NCBI GenBank assembly: GCA_003242735.1
Contig: QGVH01000020.1
Location: 1 to 64,000 of the forward strand
DNA length: 64,000 bases
Direction: 5' to 3'
DNA from: a bacterium
Lineage (GTDB): Bacteria; Gemmatimonadota; Gemmatimonadetes; Longimicrobiales; RSA9
Shown: piece by piece, positions 53,800-62,741 of the stretch
Position numbering within the stretch: the stretch's first letter is position 1
Layout of the letters: every line of letters starts with the position of its first letter
Position numbers and translations under genes: made by a program
Notes under the pieces: model-generated
Told to the model about the DNA's origin: nothing
The model's input: only the letters and a program-made list of their open reading frames with translations
Databases searched by the model: none

Positions 53800-55467
53800 A
53801 TGAACGTTCCCATCGAACCGGGTTGGCTCAGCCTGCTGCCGCCGCTGGCCGCGATCGCCCTCGCACTCGTTTTCCGTGAGGTCGTGATCTCGCTGTTCGC
53901 CGGCATCTGGCTCGGGGCGCTGTTCCTCGCCGGATACAATCCGATCACGGCCACGCTCATGAGCGTGGACCGGTTCGCCCTCGAAGCGCTGGCGGACCGC
54001 GACCACGCATCGATCATCATGTTCAGCTTGATGCTGGGTGGGATGGTCGGCGTGATGACGCGGAGCGGCGGAACGCGGGGGATCGTCGAAGCGATGCGGC
54101 AGCTCGCGACCACGCGGCGCCGAGGTCAGTTCTTCACCTGGCTGGCGGGCATGCTGATCTTCTTCGACGACTACGCCAATACCCTGATCGTGGGCAACAC
54201 GATGCGCCCGGTCACGGACCGACTGGGCGTGTCACGCGAGAAGCTGGCCTACATCGTCGACTCGACGGCGGCGCCGGTGGCGGCGATCGCGCTGATCTCG
54301 ACGTGGGTGGGCTACGAGATCTCGTTGATCGGGGACGCGTTGCGGAGCTCAGCCTCGCAGGTCGCGGATCCGGCTGTCCAGGCCCAACTCCTGGCCGCCG
54401 CGGAGAATCCGTTCAACGTCTTCTTGCATTCCATCCCCTACCTGTTCTACCCGATCCTCACGCTCGTCTTCGTATTGCTCACCGCTCTCATGCGCCGGGA
54501 CTTCGGCCCGATGCTCGCCGCAGAGCGGCGGGCCGCGACGGGCGGTGGGCTCCACCGGCCGGGAGCCATGCTGGCGACCGACACGAGGGGCGGGCTGGAG
54601 GAGGCGCCGGACGGGACCCCGCACCGCTGGTACAACGCAGCGATCCCGGTGGCGGTCGTCATCCTGGTCGCTTTGGGCGGGATCTTCGCCACGGGCCGCG
54701 AGAGCCTCGGGCCCGGCGACCACTCGTTGCGTGACATCGTCGGAGCGGCCGATCCGTTCAAGTCGTTGCTCTGGGCGTCGCTCCTGGGGTCGGGCGTCGC
54801 GATCGCCCTGGCGGTCGCCCAGCGGCTGCTGTCGATGCGGGAGGCGCTGGAAGCGTGGCTCACGGGCTTGCGCGCCATGGTGCTCGCCATGGTGATTCTC
54901 GTGCTGGCGTGGAGCCTCGGCGGCGTGACCGAAGCCCTTGGTACAGGCCCCTACATCTCCGGCGTCCTTGGCGACACGCTGCCGCTGGCCTCGCTGCCGG
55001 TGCTGGTCTTCCTGGTCGCCGCCGGCATCTCCTTCGCGACGGGCACGTCGTGGGGCACGATGGCGATCCTGTTCCCCGTGGTCGTGCCGCTCGCGGTCAG
55101 TATGGGCGCTGGCGCCGGTTTCGAGGCCGGGCATTACACGATCCTCCTGGGGGTGGTCAGCTCCGTCATGGCCGGCTCCATCTTCGGCGACCACTGCTCG
55201 CCGATCTCGGACACGACGGTGATGAGCTCGATGGCCTCGGCGTGCGATCACGTGGACCACGTGCGCACGCAGCTCCCGTACGCGCTGCTCGTCGCGGGTG
55301 TGGCGATGGCCGTCGGAGACATTCCCACCGCTCTCGGCCTGCACCCGGGCATCTCGCTGGTGCTCGGCGTGGCGATCCTGGCCATCGTGCTCCGCGTGGC
55401 CGGCCGCCGCTACGAGCCCGAGGAGGAAGAGGCGAAGGTCGTGACCGGCGTGGTCGCCCGGATGTGA
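53800..55467 (+). CDS. NhaC-family Na+/H+ antiporter
   Basis: 555 residues and about 11-12 helices. The motif FFDDYANTLIVGNTMRPVTD and later GDHCSPISDTTVMSSMASAC are typical of the NhaC/YuiF-type antiporters. A cytoplasmic loop with Gly/Arg/Ala is near 240-280. It would exchange Na+ (or an amino/organic anion in some relatives) for protons. An earlier in-frame GTG at 53740 would lie upstream of the promoter start point, so I reject it. It is divergent from pyrR. Confidence 0.85.
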   Translation: MNVPIEPGWLSLLPPLAAIALALVFREVVISLFAGIWLGALFLAGYNPITATLMSVDRFALEALADRDHASIIMFSLMLGGMVGVMTRSGGTRGIVEAMRQLATTRRRGQFFTWLAGMLIFFDDYANTLIVGNTMRPVTDRLGVSREKLAYIVDSTAAPVAAIALISTWVGYEISLIGDALRSSASQVADPAVQAQLLAAAENPFNVFLHSIPYLFYPILTLVFVLLTALMRRDFGPMLAAERRAATGGGLHRPGAMLATDTRGGLEEAPDGTPHRWYNAAIPVAVVILVALGGIFATGRESLGPGDHSLRDIVGAADPFKSLLWASLLGSGVAIALAVAQRLLSMREALEAWLTGLRAMVLAMVILVLAWSLGGVTEALGTGPYISGVLGDTLPLASLPVLVFLVAAGISFATGTSWGTMAILFPVVVPLAVSMGAGAGFEAGHYTILLGVVSSVMAGSIFGDHCSPISDTTVMSSMASACDHVDHVRTQLPYALLVAGVAMAVGDIPTALGLHPGISLVLGVAILAIVLRVAGRRYEPEEEEAKVVTGVVARM

Positions 55468-55536
55468 GTTGAGTCCGGGAGGGCGCGGCGGCCGCCCGGT
55501 GCATCCCGTGTCACGGCAGAGGGACGTCCGCGCTGT

Positions 55537-56016
55537 TCAGCAACCGGACGGCGGCCGGCGCTGCGATGCGGGCCAGGGCGGCGGCGGAGTGTGACGGCCC
55601 GGCGGCTGGACGAACCGGAAGGCGCGGGGGGCGGCGCCGGGCGGGCCATCCACACAGATCAGCGTGCCGAAGTACCGGGCACGGAGTGGTGCGGCGCCGG
55701 CAGCGTCGTCGTCATGGAGCAGGAGCTCGGTGTCCTGGATGCGGTAGCGCCCTTCGCGACGCTCGTACCGGTCCCGCGCCCGGTCGACGCGCACATGCAC
55801 GAACCGCCCCTCCAGGGGACTCGTCTGGGGCAACAGCTGGAGCATCTCCAGCGTAGCATCGTCGTCTGGCGCGCGCTTGAACGAGTACACGGCTGCGCGC
55901 CACGAATCCGGGAGGCCGTAGCCGTCGGCCCGTGCTGCCTGTCCGGCGAGCTCGGCGCGAGGCAGCGTCGCTCCGGCCGCCGCAAACAGGAGGACCCGCC
56001 ACCACACTCGACCCAT
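55537..56016 (-). CDS. Small secreted protein, unknown function
   Basis: 159 residues with an N-terminal signal peptide (WWRVLLFAAAGATLPRAELA). The rest is charged and mostly beta-like (FVHVRVDRARDRYERREGRY), with a Pro-rich C-terminal end. I recognise no family. It is not closely coupled to its neighbours. Long open frames on the other strand overlap it, so the call is moderate. Confidence 0.55.
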   Translation of the reverse strand: MGRVWWRVLLFAAAGATLPRAELAGQAARADGYGLPDSWRAAVYSFKRAPDDDATLEMLQLLPQTSPLEGRFVHVRVDRARDRYERREGRYRIQDTELLLHDDDAAGAAPLRARYFGTLICVDGPPGAAPRAFRFVQPPGRHTPPPPWPASQRRPPSGC

Positions 56017-56164
56017 TGCGCCCCACCGTTTCCGCTGCGTGCCTCCTCCGTCCTCCGCCTGCGTGCGGAATGCAAAGCGCGTGCTGGCGGGGACGGGCGG
56101 CGTAACCGTCCTGCGGCTGCGAGGCCTTGCCGGTGTACGCTTGCGGCGGGCCGCGACGGGCCGC

Positions 56165-56575
56165 TCAGAAGCCCCAGCTCCCCCGGGTGATCAGTTCGAT
56201 GCTGTTGCCGTCGGGATCACGGAAGTAGATGGACGCGCCGCCCCGCGGCCATTGCGTCTCCGCTTCGATGGCCACGCCGGCCTCGGCGAGGTGACGGCGC
56301 CAGGCCGCCAGGGCCGTTGTGTCCGGCACGTCCAGCGCCACGTGACCGGGCCCGGTCGCGCCGTGCGGCGGGACCTTGCCGCCGGGCCGGGACGTGGCGT
56401 CGGCGTTGAAGAGCAGCAGCAAGTCCCGGCCGACCCGGAAGAAGACGTGTCTGCCTTCGCTCCGGCCGATCATCGGGAAACCGAGTCGCCGCCAGAACCG
56501 CTCAGCCCTGTCCAGGTCGGACACGTACAGGGCTGCCTCGTGCACTCCGCCGATCGGCGGATGGAACTCGGCCAT
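56165..56575 (-). CDS. VOC/glyoxalase-fold protein
   Basis: 136 residues, two beta-alpha-beta-beta-beta units: HEAALYVSDLDRAERFWRRLGF and GHVALDVPDTTALAAWRRHL, ending YFRDPDGNSIELI. Metal ligands of the vicinal oxygen chelate fold (His11-12 region, His in GHVALD, Glu in SIELI) are in place. The substrate is unknown. It is 13 bases after tadA. Confidence 0.88.
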   Translation of the reverse strand: MAEFHPPIGGVHEAALYVSDLDRAERFWRRLGFPMIGRSEGRHVFFRVGRDLLLLFNADATSRPGGKVPPHGATGPGHVALDVPDTTALAAWRRHLAEAGVAIEAETQWPRGGASIYFRDPDGNSIELITRGSWGF

Positions 56576-56588
56576 GGTCGCCTCCGCT

Positions 56589-57020
56589 TCACCCGCGCCG
56601 GGACCGGAAGAAGCCGCGCAGGAGCTCGGCGGCTTCCTCCGCGAGGACGCCCGTCGTCATGCGGATCCGGTGGTTCAGGCGCGGGTCCTGGACGATGCAC
56701 CCCAGCGATCCGCACATCCCCGTCTTGGGGTCCGGTGTGGCGAAGACCAGGCGCCGAACCCGGGCCAGCACCAGCGCGCCCGCGCACATGGCGCACGGCT
56801 CCAGGGTCACGTAGACCGTCGCGTCGAGGAGGCGCCAGTCCGAGCGGCGCTGCGCGGCGCGCCGAATGGCGATCAGCTCCGCGTGGCCGGTCGGGTCGTG
56901 CCAGCCACGGGTGCGGTTCCGTCCCTCGGCCAGCAGCCGGCCGCCGGCCACCACCACCGCGCCGACGGGCACCTCGTCCTCGGCCTTCGCCGCGTACGCT
57001 TGCTCGAGGGCCCGCTGCAT
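56589..57020 (-). CDS. tadA: tRNA-specific adenosine deaminase
   Basis: Makes inosine at the wobble base of tRNA-Arg. The zinc site is HAELIAI with LEPCAMCAGALV. The ATG at 57020 gives 143 residues, beginning at the conserved MQRALEQAY; most relatives start a few residues before this, and no better start codon is present between it and the lexA stop, so the exact N-terminus is uncertain. Confidence 0.92.
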   Translation of the reverse strand: MQRALEQAYAAKAEDEVPVGAVVVAGGRLLAEGRNRTRGWHDPTGHAELIAIRRAAQRRSDWRLLDATVYVTLEPCAMCAGALVLARVRRLVFATPDPKTGMCGSLGCIVQDPRLNHRIRMTTGVLAEEAAELLRGFFRSRRG

Positions 57021-57090
57021 CCACAGCGCGTCCGTCGGCTCGGGTGGATCGAAGCGCGGAGTCCAGGAGATCGTGGTAATCGTCGGACCG

Positions 57091-57774
57091 TCAGTCGGTG
57101 GGCGGTTCCTCTTCCGACATCGCCGTCGGCGCCGTGGATGCCGGCACGGGGGCCCGTAACCGGCGGACCACACCGATCACCCGCCCGACGACCGTCAGAT
57201 CGTCCCGCTGCCGGACCAGCATCGGTGCGTAGTCCGCGTTCACCGGCTCCAGCACCACCTCGCCCCCGCGCCGGTGGTACCGTTTGAGCGTCGCCTCGCC
57301 CCCCAGCCGCACCACGATGACGTCCCCGTTCTCGAGCTCTTCCTCGGCCACGGCCTCCGCCAGCAGCAAGTCGCCGCCCTGGCAGCCGTCGTAGGCGAGC
57401 TGCTCGCCCGTCACCGTGAGCAGGAACGCTCCCGTGGAACCCGCCAGCTTCCGGTCGAGCTCGAACGTGTCGACCATCGCGTCCCGAGGCAACGGCTCAC
57501 CCGTCGCCGCGACGCGGGCGTAGCACGGCACGCTCACCGTACGGGGACTCATGTCCACCGTCAGCAGGCGCACCCCGCGCGAACGCGACGGGTCCCGCTC
57601 GATCCACCCCTTCTCCGCCAGCGACTGCAGGTACTCCGAAACCGTCTTCGTGCTCTTGATGTCGAACCGCCGGCCGATCTCACGAATGGATGGCTGGTAC
57701 GTGTTCCGCTTCAGGTATTCGACCAGATAGTCGAGGATCCGGCGTTCCAGGCTCGTCAACGGTTCGGGCATCAT
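57091..57774 (-). CDS. LexA-like repressor lacking the catalytic serine
   Basis: 227 residues. An N-terminal winged HTH (LTSLERRILDYLVEYLKRN; PSIREIGRRFDIKSTKTVSEY) is followed by an S24-type domain. Lys164 (ATLKRY) aligns with the catalytic Lys, but the GDSM motif is GEQL, so the nucleophile Ser is Gln125. At the autocleavage site RVAAGEP, a Thr91 splits the Ala-Gly bond (RVAATGEP). It should therefore not self-cleave in response to RecA. It may be a constitutive or ligand-responsive repressor. Tandem ATG codons at 57774 and 57771 follow GGGAGG. Confidence 0.85.
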   Translation of the reverse strand: MMPEPLTSLERRILDYLVEYLKRNTYQPSIREIGRRFDIKSTKTVSEYLQSLAEKGWIERDPSRSRGVRLLTVDMSPRTVSVPCYARVAATGEPLPRDAMVDTFELDRKLAGSTGAFLLTVTGEQLAYDGCQGGDLLLAEAVAEEELENGDVIVVRLGGEATLKRYHRRGGEVVLEPVNADYAPMLVRQRDDLTVVGRVIGVVRRLRAPVPASTAPTAMSEEEPPTD

Positions 57775-57886
57775 CGCCTCCCGTGGGGCGGCCGTGGGCG
57801 GGGAGGTTGGAGCGGGGCGGCGCGCTACAAAGGCGGCGCGGACCGGCCTACCGTGACCCTGGCGGCCAGCCCGCGCCCGTGACGCG

Positions 57887-57908
57887 CGCCGATTCGCTGG
57901 AATCAGCG
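57887..57908. promoter_or_regulatory. Palindrome at the lexA-like promoter, candidate operator
   Basis: CGC-T-GATTC-CAGC-GAATC-G-GCG, one mismatch in 22 bases, just downstream of the predicted start point near 57917. An operator here would allow autorepression. It differs from the E. coli and B. subtilis LexA boxes. Confidence 0.5.
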
Positions 57909-57923
57909 TGGCCCACGAGCGGC

Positions 57924-57953
57924 AATCTACGCTGGTCGCTCCGTTTTCGTCAA
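57924..57953 (-). promoter_or_regulatory. Promoter of the lexA-like gene
   Basis: TTGACG (57948-57953), an 18-base spacer and TAGATT (57924-57929). A leader of about 140 bases follows. Confidence 0.7.
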
Positions 57954-57988
57954 CGAGGAATCCCGCCCGGACCGCCCGCGCCCCCGGC

Positions 57989-59488
57989 TCACGGCGCTCC
58001 GGCTGGCTCCGGCCCCGGAGGCGCGGCGGTCTCGGCGGCACGCTCCTCCAGTGCGCGGATGGCCGCATCCAGGCGCCGCAACGTGCGCTCACGGCCCATC
58101 ACGGCCAGGACGTCGAAGATCCCGGGAGACACGGCGGTGCCGACCAGGGCCACGCGGAGCGGGTGGATCAGCTTGCCGGCGCCGATGCCCAGCTCATCGG
58201 CCAGCTCGCGAAGCACCGTCTCGAGCCGAGCGGCGTCCCACTCGTCCACGGCGCTGTAGCGGTCGCGCAACGCCATCAGCCGAACCCGTGTCTCGGCCGG
58301 CTCGGACCAATGCTTCTCCACTGCGGCCGGCTCGTACGCGATGGTCTCCTCGAAGTACGGCCGCGCCTGCTCGACGAAGGCCTGGAGATTCCGCGCCCGG
58401 ACCTTGAGGAGGTCGATCAGCGACAGGTACCACTCGCGCCGGCTCTCGAGCTCCGACGCAGAAGCGAGGCCGGCTGCCACGAGACGCTCCGTCACCAGCG
58501 GCTCGAGCCGCTCGGCCGGCATACGGCTGAGGTGCTGACCGTTCAGCCACTCCAGCTTCTGCGGGTCGAAGATGGCGCTCTTCTTGTTGATGCCCTCCAG
58601 TGAGAAGCGCTCGATCAGCTCGTCGACCTCGAACAGCTCCTGGTCGGTGTCCGGCGACCAGCCGAGCAGCGCGAGGAAGTTCACCATCGCGGAGGGCAGG
58701 ATCCCCTGCTCCCGGTACTCGCCGATGGCCGTCGCGCCGTGCCGCTTCGAGAGGCGCTTGCCGTCCGGCCCCAGGATCATCGGCACGTGCGCGAACACCG
58801 GCGTCGGCCGGCCGAGCGCCCGGTACAGCAGGATCTGCTTCGGCGTGTTCGAAATGTGGTCATCGCCGCGGATCACGTGCGTGATCCCCATCTCGGCGTC
58901 GTCACTGACCACGGCCATGTTGTAGACCGCCGTCCCATCCGAGCGCAGGATGATGAAGTCCTCGATGTCCCGGTTCGCGAACTCGATGCGGCCGTGGACG
59001 GCGTCATCCCAGGACGTGGTCCCCTCGGGCACGCGGAACCGGACGGCGTACGGCTGGCCTGCCGCGGCACGTCGCTCGGCCTCTTCCGCCGAGACCCGGA
59101 GGAGGCAGTGCCGGTCGTAACGGAACCCGGCTTCGCCGTTCGCGGCCTCGCGCTGCCGCGCCTGGATCTCCTCGGGCGTACAGAAGCAGCGGTAGGCGTG
59201 GCCCGTGCGGACCAACTCCAGCGCGTCGCGGCGGTGGCGCTCGGCGCCGTCGGCCTGGTGATACGGCCCCTCGTCCCAGCGCAGACCGAGCCACTCGAGC
59301 CCATCAATGATCGCCTTGACCATCGCGTCGCTCGAGCGGGCGCGGTCCGTGTCCTCGATACGGAGGATGAAGGTCCCGCCGTGGCGGCGGGCGAAAAGCC
59401 AGTTGAACAGCGCGGTCCGCGCACCGCCGACGTGCAGGTAGCCGGTGGGCGATGGTGCGAACCGCACCCGGATCGGTCTCTCGCTCAT
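57989..59488 (-). CDS. gltX: Glutamyl-tRNA synthetase
   Basis: The 499-residue class I enzyme has APSPTGYLHVGGARTA (HIGH region), KRLSKRHGA (KMSKS), and an all-helical anticodon-binding domain. A Pro/Ala-rich end is present. It starts at the ATG 59488, only nine bases after a good -10, so the transcript is nearly leaderless. Confidence 0.96.
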   Translation of the reverse strand: MSERPIRVRFAPSPTGYLHVGGARTALFNWLFARRHGGTFILRIEDTDRARSSDAMVKAIIDGLEWLGLRWDEGPYHQADGAERHRRDALELVRTGHAYRCFCTPEEIQARQREAANGEAGFRYDRHCLLRVSAEEAERRAAAGQPYAVRFRVPEGTTSWDDAVHGRIEFANRDIEDFIILRSDGTAVYNMAVVSDDAEMGITHVIRGDDHISNTPKQILLYRALGRPTPVFAHVPMILGPDGKRLSKRHGATAIGEYREQGILPSAMVNFLALLGWSPDTDQELFEVDELIERFSLEGINKKSAIFDPQKLEWLNGQHLSRMPAERLEPLVTERLVAAGLASASELESRREWYLSLIDLLKVRARNLQAFVEQARPYFEETIAYEPAAVEKHWSEPAETRVRLMALRDRYSAVDEWDAARLETVLRELADELGIGAGKLIHPLRVALVGTAVSPGIFDVLAVMGRERTLRRLDAAIRALEERAAETAAPPGPEPAGAP

Positions 59489-59497
59489 GGGGCGAGA

Positions 59498-59527
59498 AAG
59501 CTATTCCCGGCGCGGACGGCGTGTCAA
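59498..59527 (-). promoter_or_regulatory. gltX promoter, predicted leaderless
   Basis: TTGACA (59522-59527), an 18-base spacer and TAGCTT (59498-59503). The expected start point is two or three bases before the ATG. Confidence 0.7.
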
Positions 59528-59544
59528 CGGCGTCCAGAGCCGTC

Positions 59545-59566
59545 CGCGGGCGCCGCAACGCCCGCG
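59545..59566 (-). terminator. Hairpin after the RND operon
   Basis: An 8-bp CGCGGGCG/CGCCCGCG stem with a six-base loop, 16 bases past the RND stop and before the gltX promoter. There is no T-run. Confidence 0.5.
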
Positions 59567-59582
59567 ACGCACGCCACGCCGC

Positions 59583-62500
59583 TCAGTCCCCGGCCGGCCC
59601 CAGAGGAGCGGGCGTCGGCACGCCGGCACGGGTTGCCGTTTGGAGCGCGGCCCGGCGCCGGCGCTCGGCCCGGCGCTCGAAGAGGAGGTACAGCGCGGGC
59701 GTGACAGTGAGCACGAGGAGCGTGGAGCTGGACAACCCCCCGATCAGGGTGTAGGTGAGCGCGTTCCAGATGTTCTGGTCGGCGACCTCGCTGAACAGGA
59801 CCAGCGGCAGCAGCCCGAGGATCGTCGTGGAGCTGGTCATCAGAATGGGGCGCACACGCTCGATGGTGCCCTGAAGGATCGCGTCCTCCAGCGCGGCGCC
59901 CGTCTTCCAGCGCAACTGGTTGATGTGGTCCACGAGCAAGATCGAGTTGTTGACCACGATCCCGCTCACCATGATGACGCCGATGTACGCTTCTCGCGTG
60001 AAGCTGGCTCCCGTGTAGAAGAAGATCAGGAACACCCCGATCAGCGCCATGGGCACGGTGAGCAGCACGCAGAGGGGCAGGCGGATGGATTCGAAGAGGG
60101 CCGCCGTCGTCATGAAGATCAGGACCAGGGCGATCGCCGTGACGCGGTAGATCTGGCCCCTCTCCTCCGCAGACCAGCGCCACTCGTCGCGTGTCTTGAT
60201 CGTGTAGCCCGGCGGCAGCGCGGTCGCGGCGATGACCGCCTCCTGCACCCGGTCCCCCAGCTTCGTCGGTCCGCGGAACTCGTAGCTCACGCGACGCTGG
60301 TACTGCTGGTCCTCGCGCAGGATGCGGTTCAGCACCTCGCGCTCCGTGAGGGTGGCGACCGAGGAGAGTCGGACCTGCCGGCCCGAAGGCGTGGGGATCA
60401 GCAGGCGCTCCAGCTCCAGCAAGTCCATGCGCTGGCTGCCCTCCAGCTTGACGGAGAACTGGAGCTCGTCGCCACCCACGCGGATCCGGGCACTGCGCTG
60501 CTCGGTGTGTCCCCGGATCGCCGCGTTCACGTGGTTGATGAGATCGCGGACCGTGAGGTCGTAGAGGGCGAGGCGGGAGCGGTCGACCTGGACGATGATC
60601 TCGGTGGCCTTGTCCCGCTCGTACCAGGCGCCCGATGCGTTGGTGTCCACATCCCGGATCCGCGAGAACCGCTCGAGCCGTACGCCGATGTCTTCCGCGA
60701 TCTCCCGGACCCGCTCGTAGTTGTACCCGAGGATCTGGATCGAATAGTTGGGGGGCGAGCCCCCGCCGCCGTAGAACGACGGGCCGTAGCCGTAGACGCG
60801 GACTTCCGCCCCCCCGAACTGGTGGCTGAACGCCACCAGCTGCTCCTTGATCGCGACGGGGATCAGCGTGTGCTCGATCGAATCCGGGAAGGTGACGCGG
60901 ATGCTCGCGTACTGCGGCGTGACGTTGGTGACGAAGCGCTCGACCTCCGGGAGCGCCGCGAGCTTCGCCTCGAAGTAGCGCGTCAACTCGTCGGTGCGCG
61001 AGATCTCTTCGCCCCGCGGCAGCCGGATCTGGATCGAGATGCTCGTGTCCTCGCCCCACCACCGGCCCCAGAGGATGCCGCGGGTCACGTACTTGTCGAA
61101 GAGATAGTACGAGCCGCCGAGCACGAGGAGCGAGCACGTCACGGTCAGCCAGGGCCAGCGCAGCGTGAACGCGATCATCGCCCTGTACAGCCGGATGTAG
61201 ATCGGCGCGCCGGGCGAGCCGGGAGCCGTATCGGCCGGTGCCGGCGGGACCGTCTTCAGGAGACGTGCGCCGAGGGCGGGGATGAAGGTGAAAGCGACGA
61301 ACAGGCTGGCGAGCAAGCTGAGCCCCACGACGATGGCGAGGGGCACGTAGTACATCCGGAGCTCGCCCTGGAGGTAGACGAAGGGGATGAGCACCACGAC
61401 CGTGGTGAGCGTCGCGGCGAGGATCGCCAGCACGACCTCACGCGCGCCCACCTCGGCCGCCTCCTCCGCCGGCATGCCTGCCCGCCTGAGCCGGTACGTG
61501 TTCTCCAGGACGACGATCGCGTTGTCCACCACGAGCCCGAACCCCATCGCCAGCCCCATGAGCGTGAGGATGTTCAGCGTGTAGCCCGCCCAGTACATGA
61601 GGTTCAGCGCGATGAGGACGGAGAACCCGATCGTTGCGAAGACGATGAGCGAAGACTCGAACGAGCGCAGGAAGACGAGCAGGACCACGAACACGACGAC
61701 GGCGGAAACCAGCGCGCGCTGCCGGAGGTCCGTGAGCTGCTTGCGAACGCCCTCGCTCTCGTCGTGGTCCAGAATGAGGCGGACGCCCGGCGGGAAGTGC
61801 GTCTCGAGCGCTGCGAGTCGCTCCTTGACCCGGTCCGCCGTACGGACCGCGTTGGTGCGGATCGCCTTGTGGACGTTGAAGGAGACGGCGGGCTTGCCGT
61901 CGATGCGGTAGTAGGACTGGGCTTCCTCGTAGGTGTCGTGGACGGTCCCCACATCCTGGACGCGGATGATCCGTCCCCCGCGGTTCATCAGCGGCAGGCG
62001 CAGCACGTCCGTGACCGATGCCGCGCGCTCGCGGATCGCCAGCGTCCGAAGCACGCCGCCCACGTTGACGACGCCCGCCTCGTTGATGACCTCGAGGTCC
62101 TGGAGGCGCGCCCGGACGAGGTCGGGCGTGATGCCGAGCGCCTGGATCTTCGCTTCGTCGAGCCGGATCTCGAGCACGCGGGCGCGGCCGCCGTACGCCT
62201 CCACCGCGGCGACGCCGTCCACCTGGCGGAGCTCCGGCGCGATGACGTCGTCCACGTACGCGCGCAGCGCCTCGAGCGTATAGGGGCCCGTGAGGGTGTA
62301 GCTCAGGAACGGCCTGGTCTGTTCCTGGAACTCCCGCGGGACGTACTGGCTGATCTGCGGCCGGCCGACGCCCGCCGGCAGCTCCGGCACGAGCGATGTG
62401 ATGCGCTCGGACAGCTCGAGGCGGGCGAAGTCCATGTCGGTCCCGTGGGCGAACTCGACGGTAATGTACGCCACCCCCATGCCGCCCTGATCCCGGGACT

Positions 62501-62741
62501 CGGACGTCACCTTCTGGACGCCGCGGACCTGCTGCACCACGGCCTCGAGCGGCGACGTGAGGAACGCCTCCGTCGTCTCGGGCGATGCACCACGCCATGT
62601 GGCCGTGATGGTGAGACGCGGCAGACGCGTGTCCGGCAGGAACTCGATCGGGAGGTTGCGCCACGCCGCCACGCCGAGCAACGCCACGGCGAAGTAGGCC
62701 ATGGCCACCGTCACGGGCCGCCGGATGGTGAACCGGATCAT
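59583..62741 (-). CDS. RND-family efflux permease
   Basis: 1052 residues, the size of AcrB/CusA-type pumps. The N-terminus RPVTVAMAYFAVALLGVAAWR, the transmembrane segments near 340-500 with GLAMGFGLVVDNAIVVLEN (the conserved Asp/Asn of the proton relay is in VVDNA) and the C-terminal IGGLSSSTLLVLTVTPALYLL are clear. The substrate is unknown. The ATG overlaps the stop of the next permease gene (ATGA), so the two are probably a pair with a periplasmic adaptor further out. Confidence 0.93.
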   Translation of the reverse strand: MIRFTIRRPVTVAMAYFAVALLGVAAWRNLPIEFLPDTRLPRLTITATWRGASPETTEAFLTSPLEAVVQQVRGVQKVTSESRDQGGMGVAYITVEFAHGTDMDFARLELSERITSLVPELPAGVGRPQISQYVPREFQEQTRPFLSYTLTGPYTLEALRAYVDDVIAPELRQVDGVAAVEAYGGRARVLEIRLDEAKIQALGITPDLVRARLQDLEVINEAGVVNVGGVLRTLAIRERAASVTDVLRLPLMNRGGRIIRVQDVGTVHDTYEEAQSYYRIDGKPAVSFNVHKAIRTNAVRTADRVKERLAALETHFPPGVRLILDHDESEGVRKQLTDLRQRALVSAVVVFVVLLVFLRSFESSLIVFATIGFSVLIALNLMYWAGYTLNILTLMGLAMGFGLVVDNAIVVLENTYRLRRAGMPAEEAAEVGAREVVLAILAATLTTVVVLIPFVYLQGELRMYYVPLAIVVGLSLLASLFVAFTFIPALGARLLKTVPPAPADTAPGSPGAPIYIRLYRAMIAFTLRWPWLTVTCSLLVLGGSYYLFDKYVTRGILWGRWWGEDTSISIQIRLPRGEEISRTDELTRYFEAKLAALPEVERFVTNVTPQYASIRVTFPDSIEHTLIPVAIKEQLVAFSHQFGGAEVRVYGYGPSFYGGGGSPPNYSIQILGYNYERVREIAEDIGVRLERFSRIRDVDTNASGAWYERDKATEIIVQVDRSRLALYDLTVRDLINHVNAAIRGHTEQRSARIRVGGDELQFSVKLEGSQRMDLLELERLLIPTPSGRQVRLSSVATLTEREVLNRILREDQQYQRRVSYEFRGPTKLGDRVQEAVIAATALPPGYTIKTRDEWRWSAEERGQIYRVTAIALVLIFMTTAALFESIRLPLCVLLTVPMALIGVFLIFFYTGASFTREAYIGVIMVSGIVVNNSILLVDHINQLRWKTGAALEDAILQGTIERVRPILMTSSTTILGLLPLVLFSEVADQNIWNALTYTLIGGLSSSTLLVLTVTPALYLLFERRAERRRRAALQTATRAGVPTPAPLGPAGD

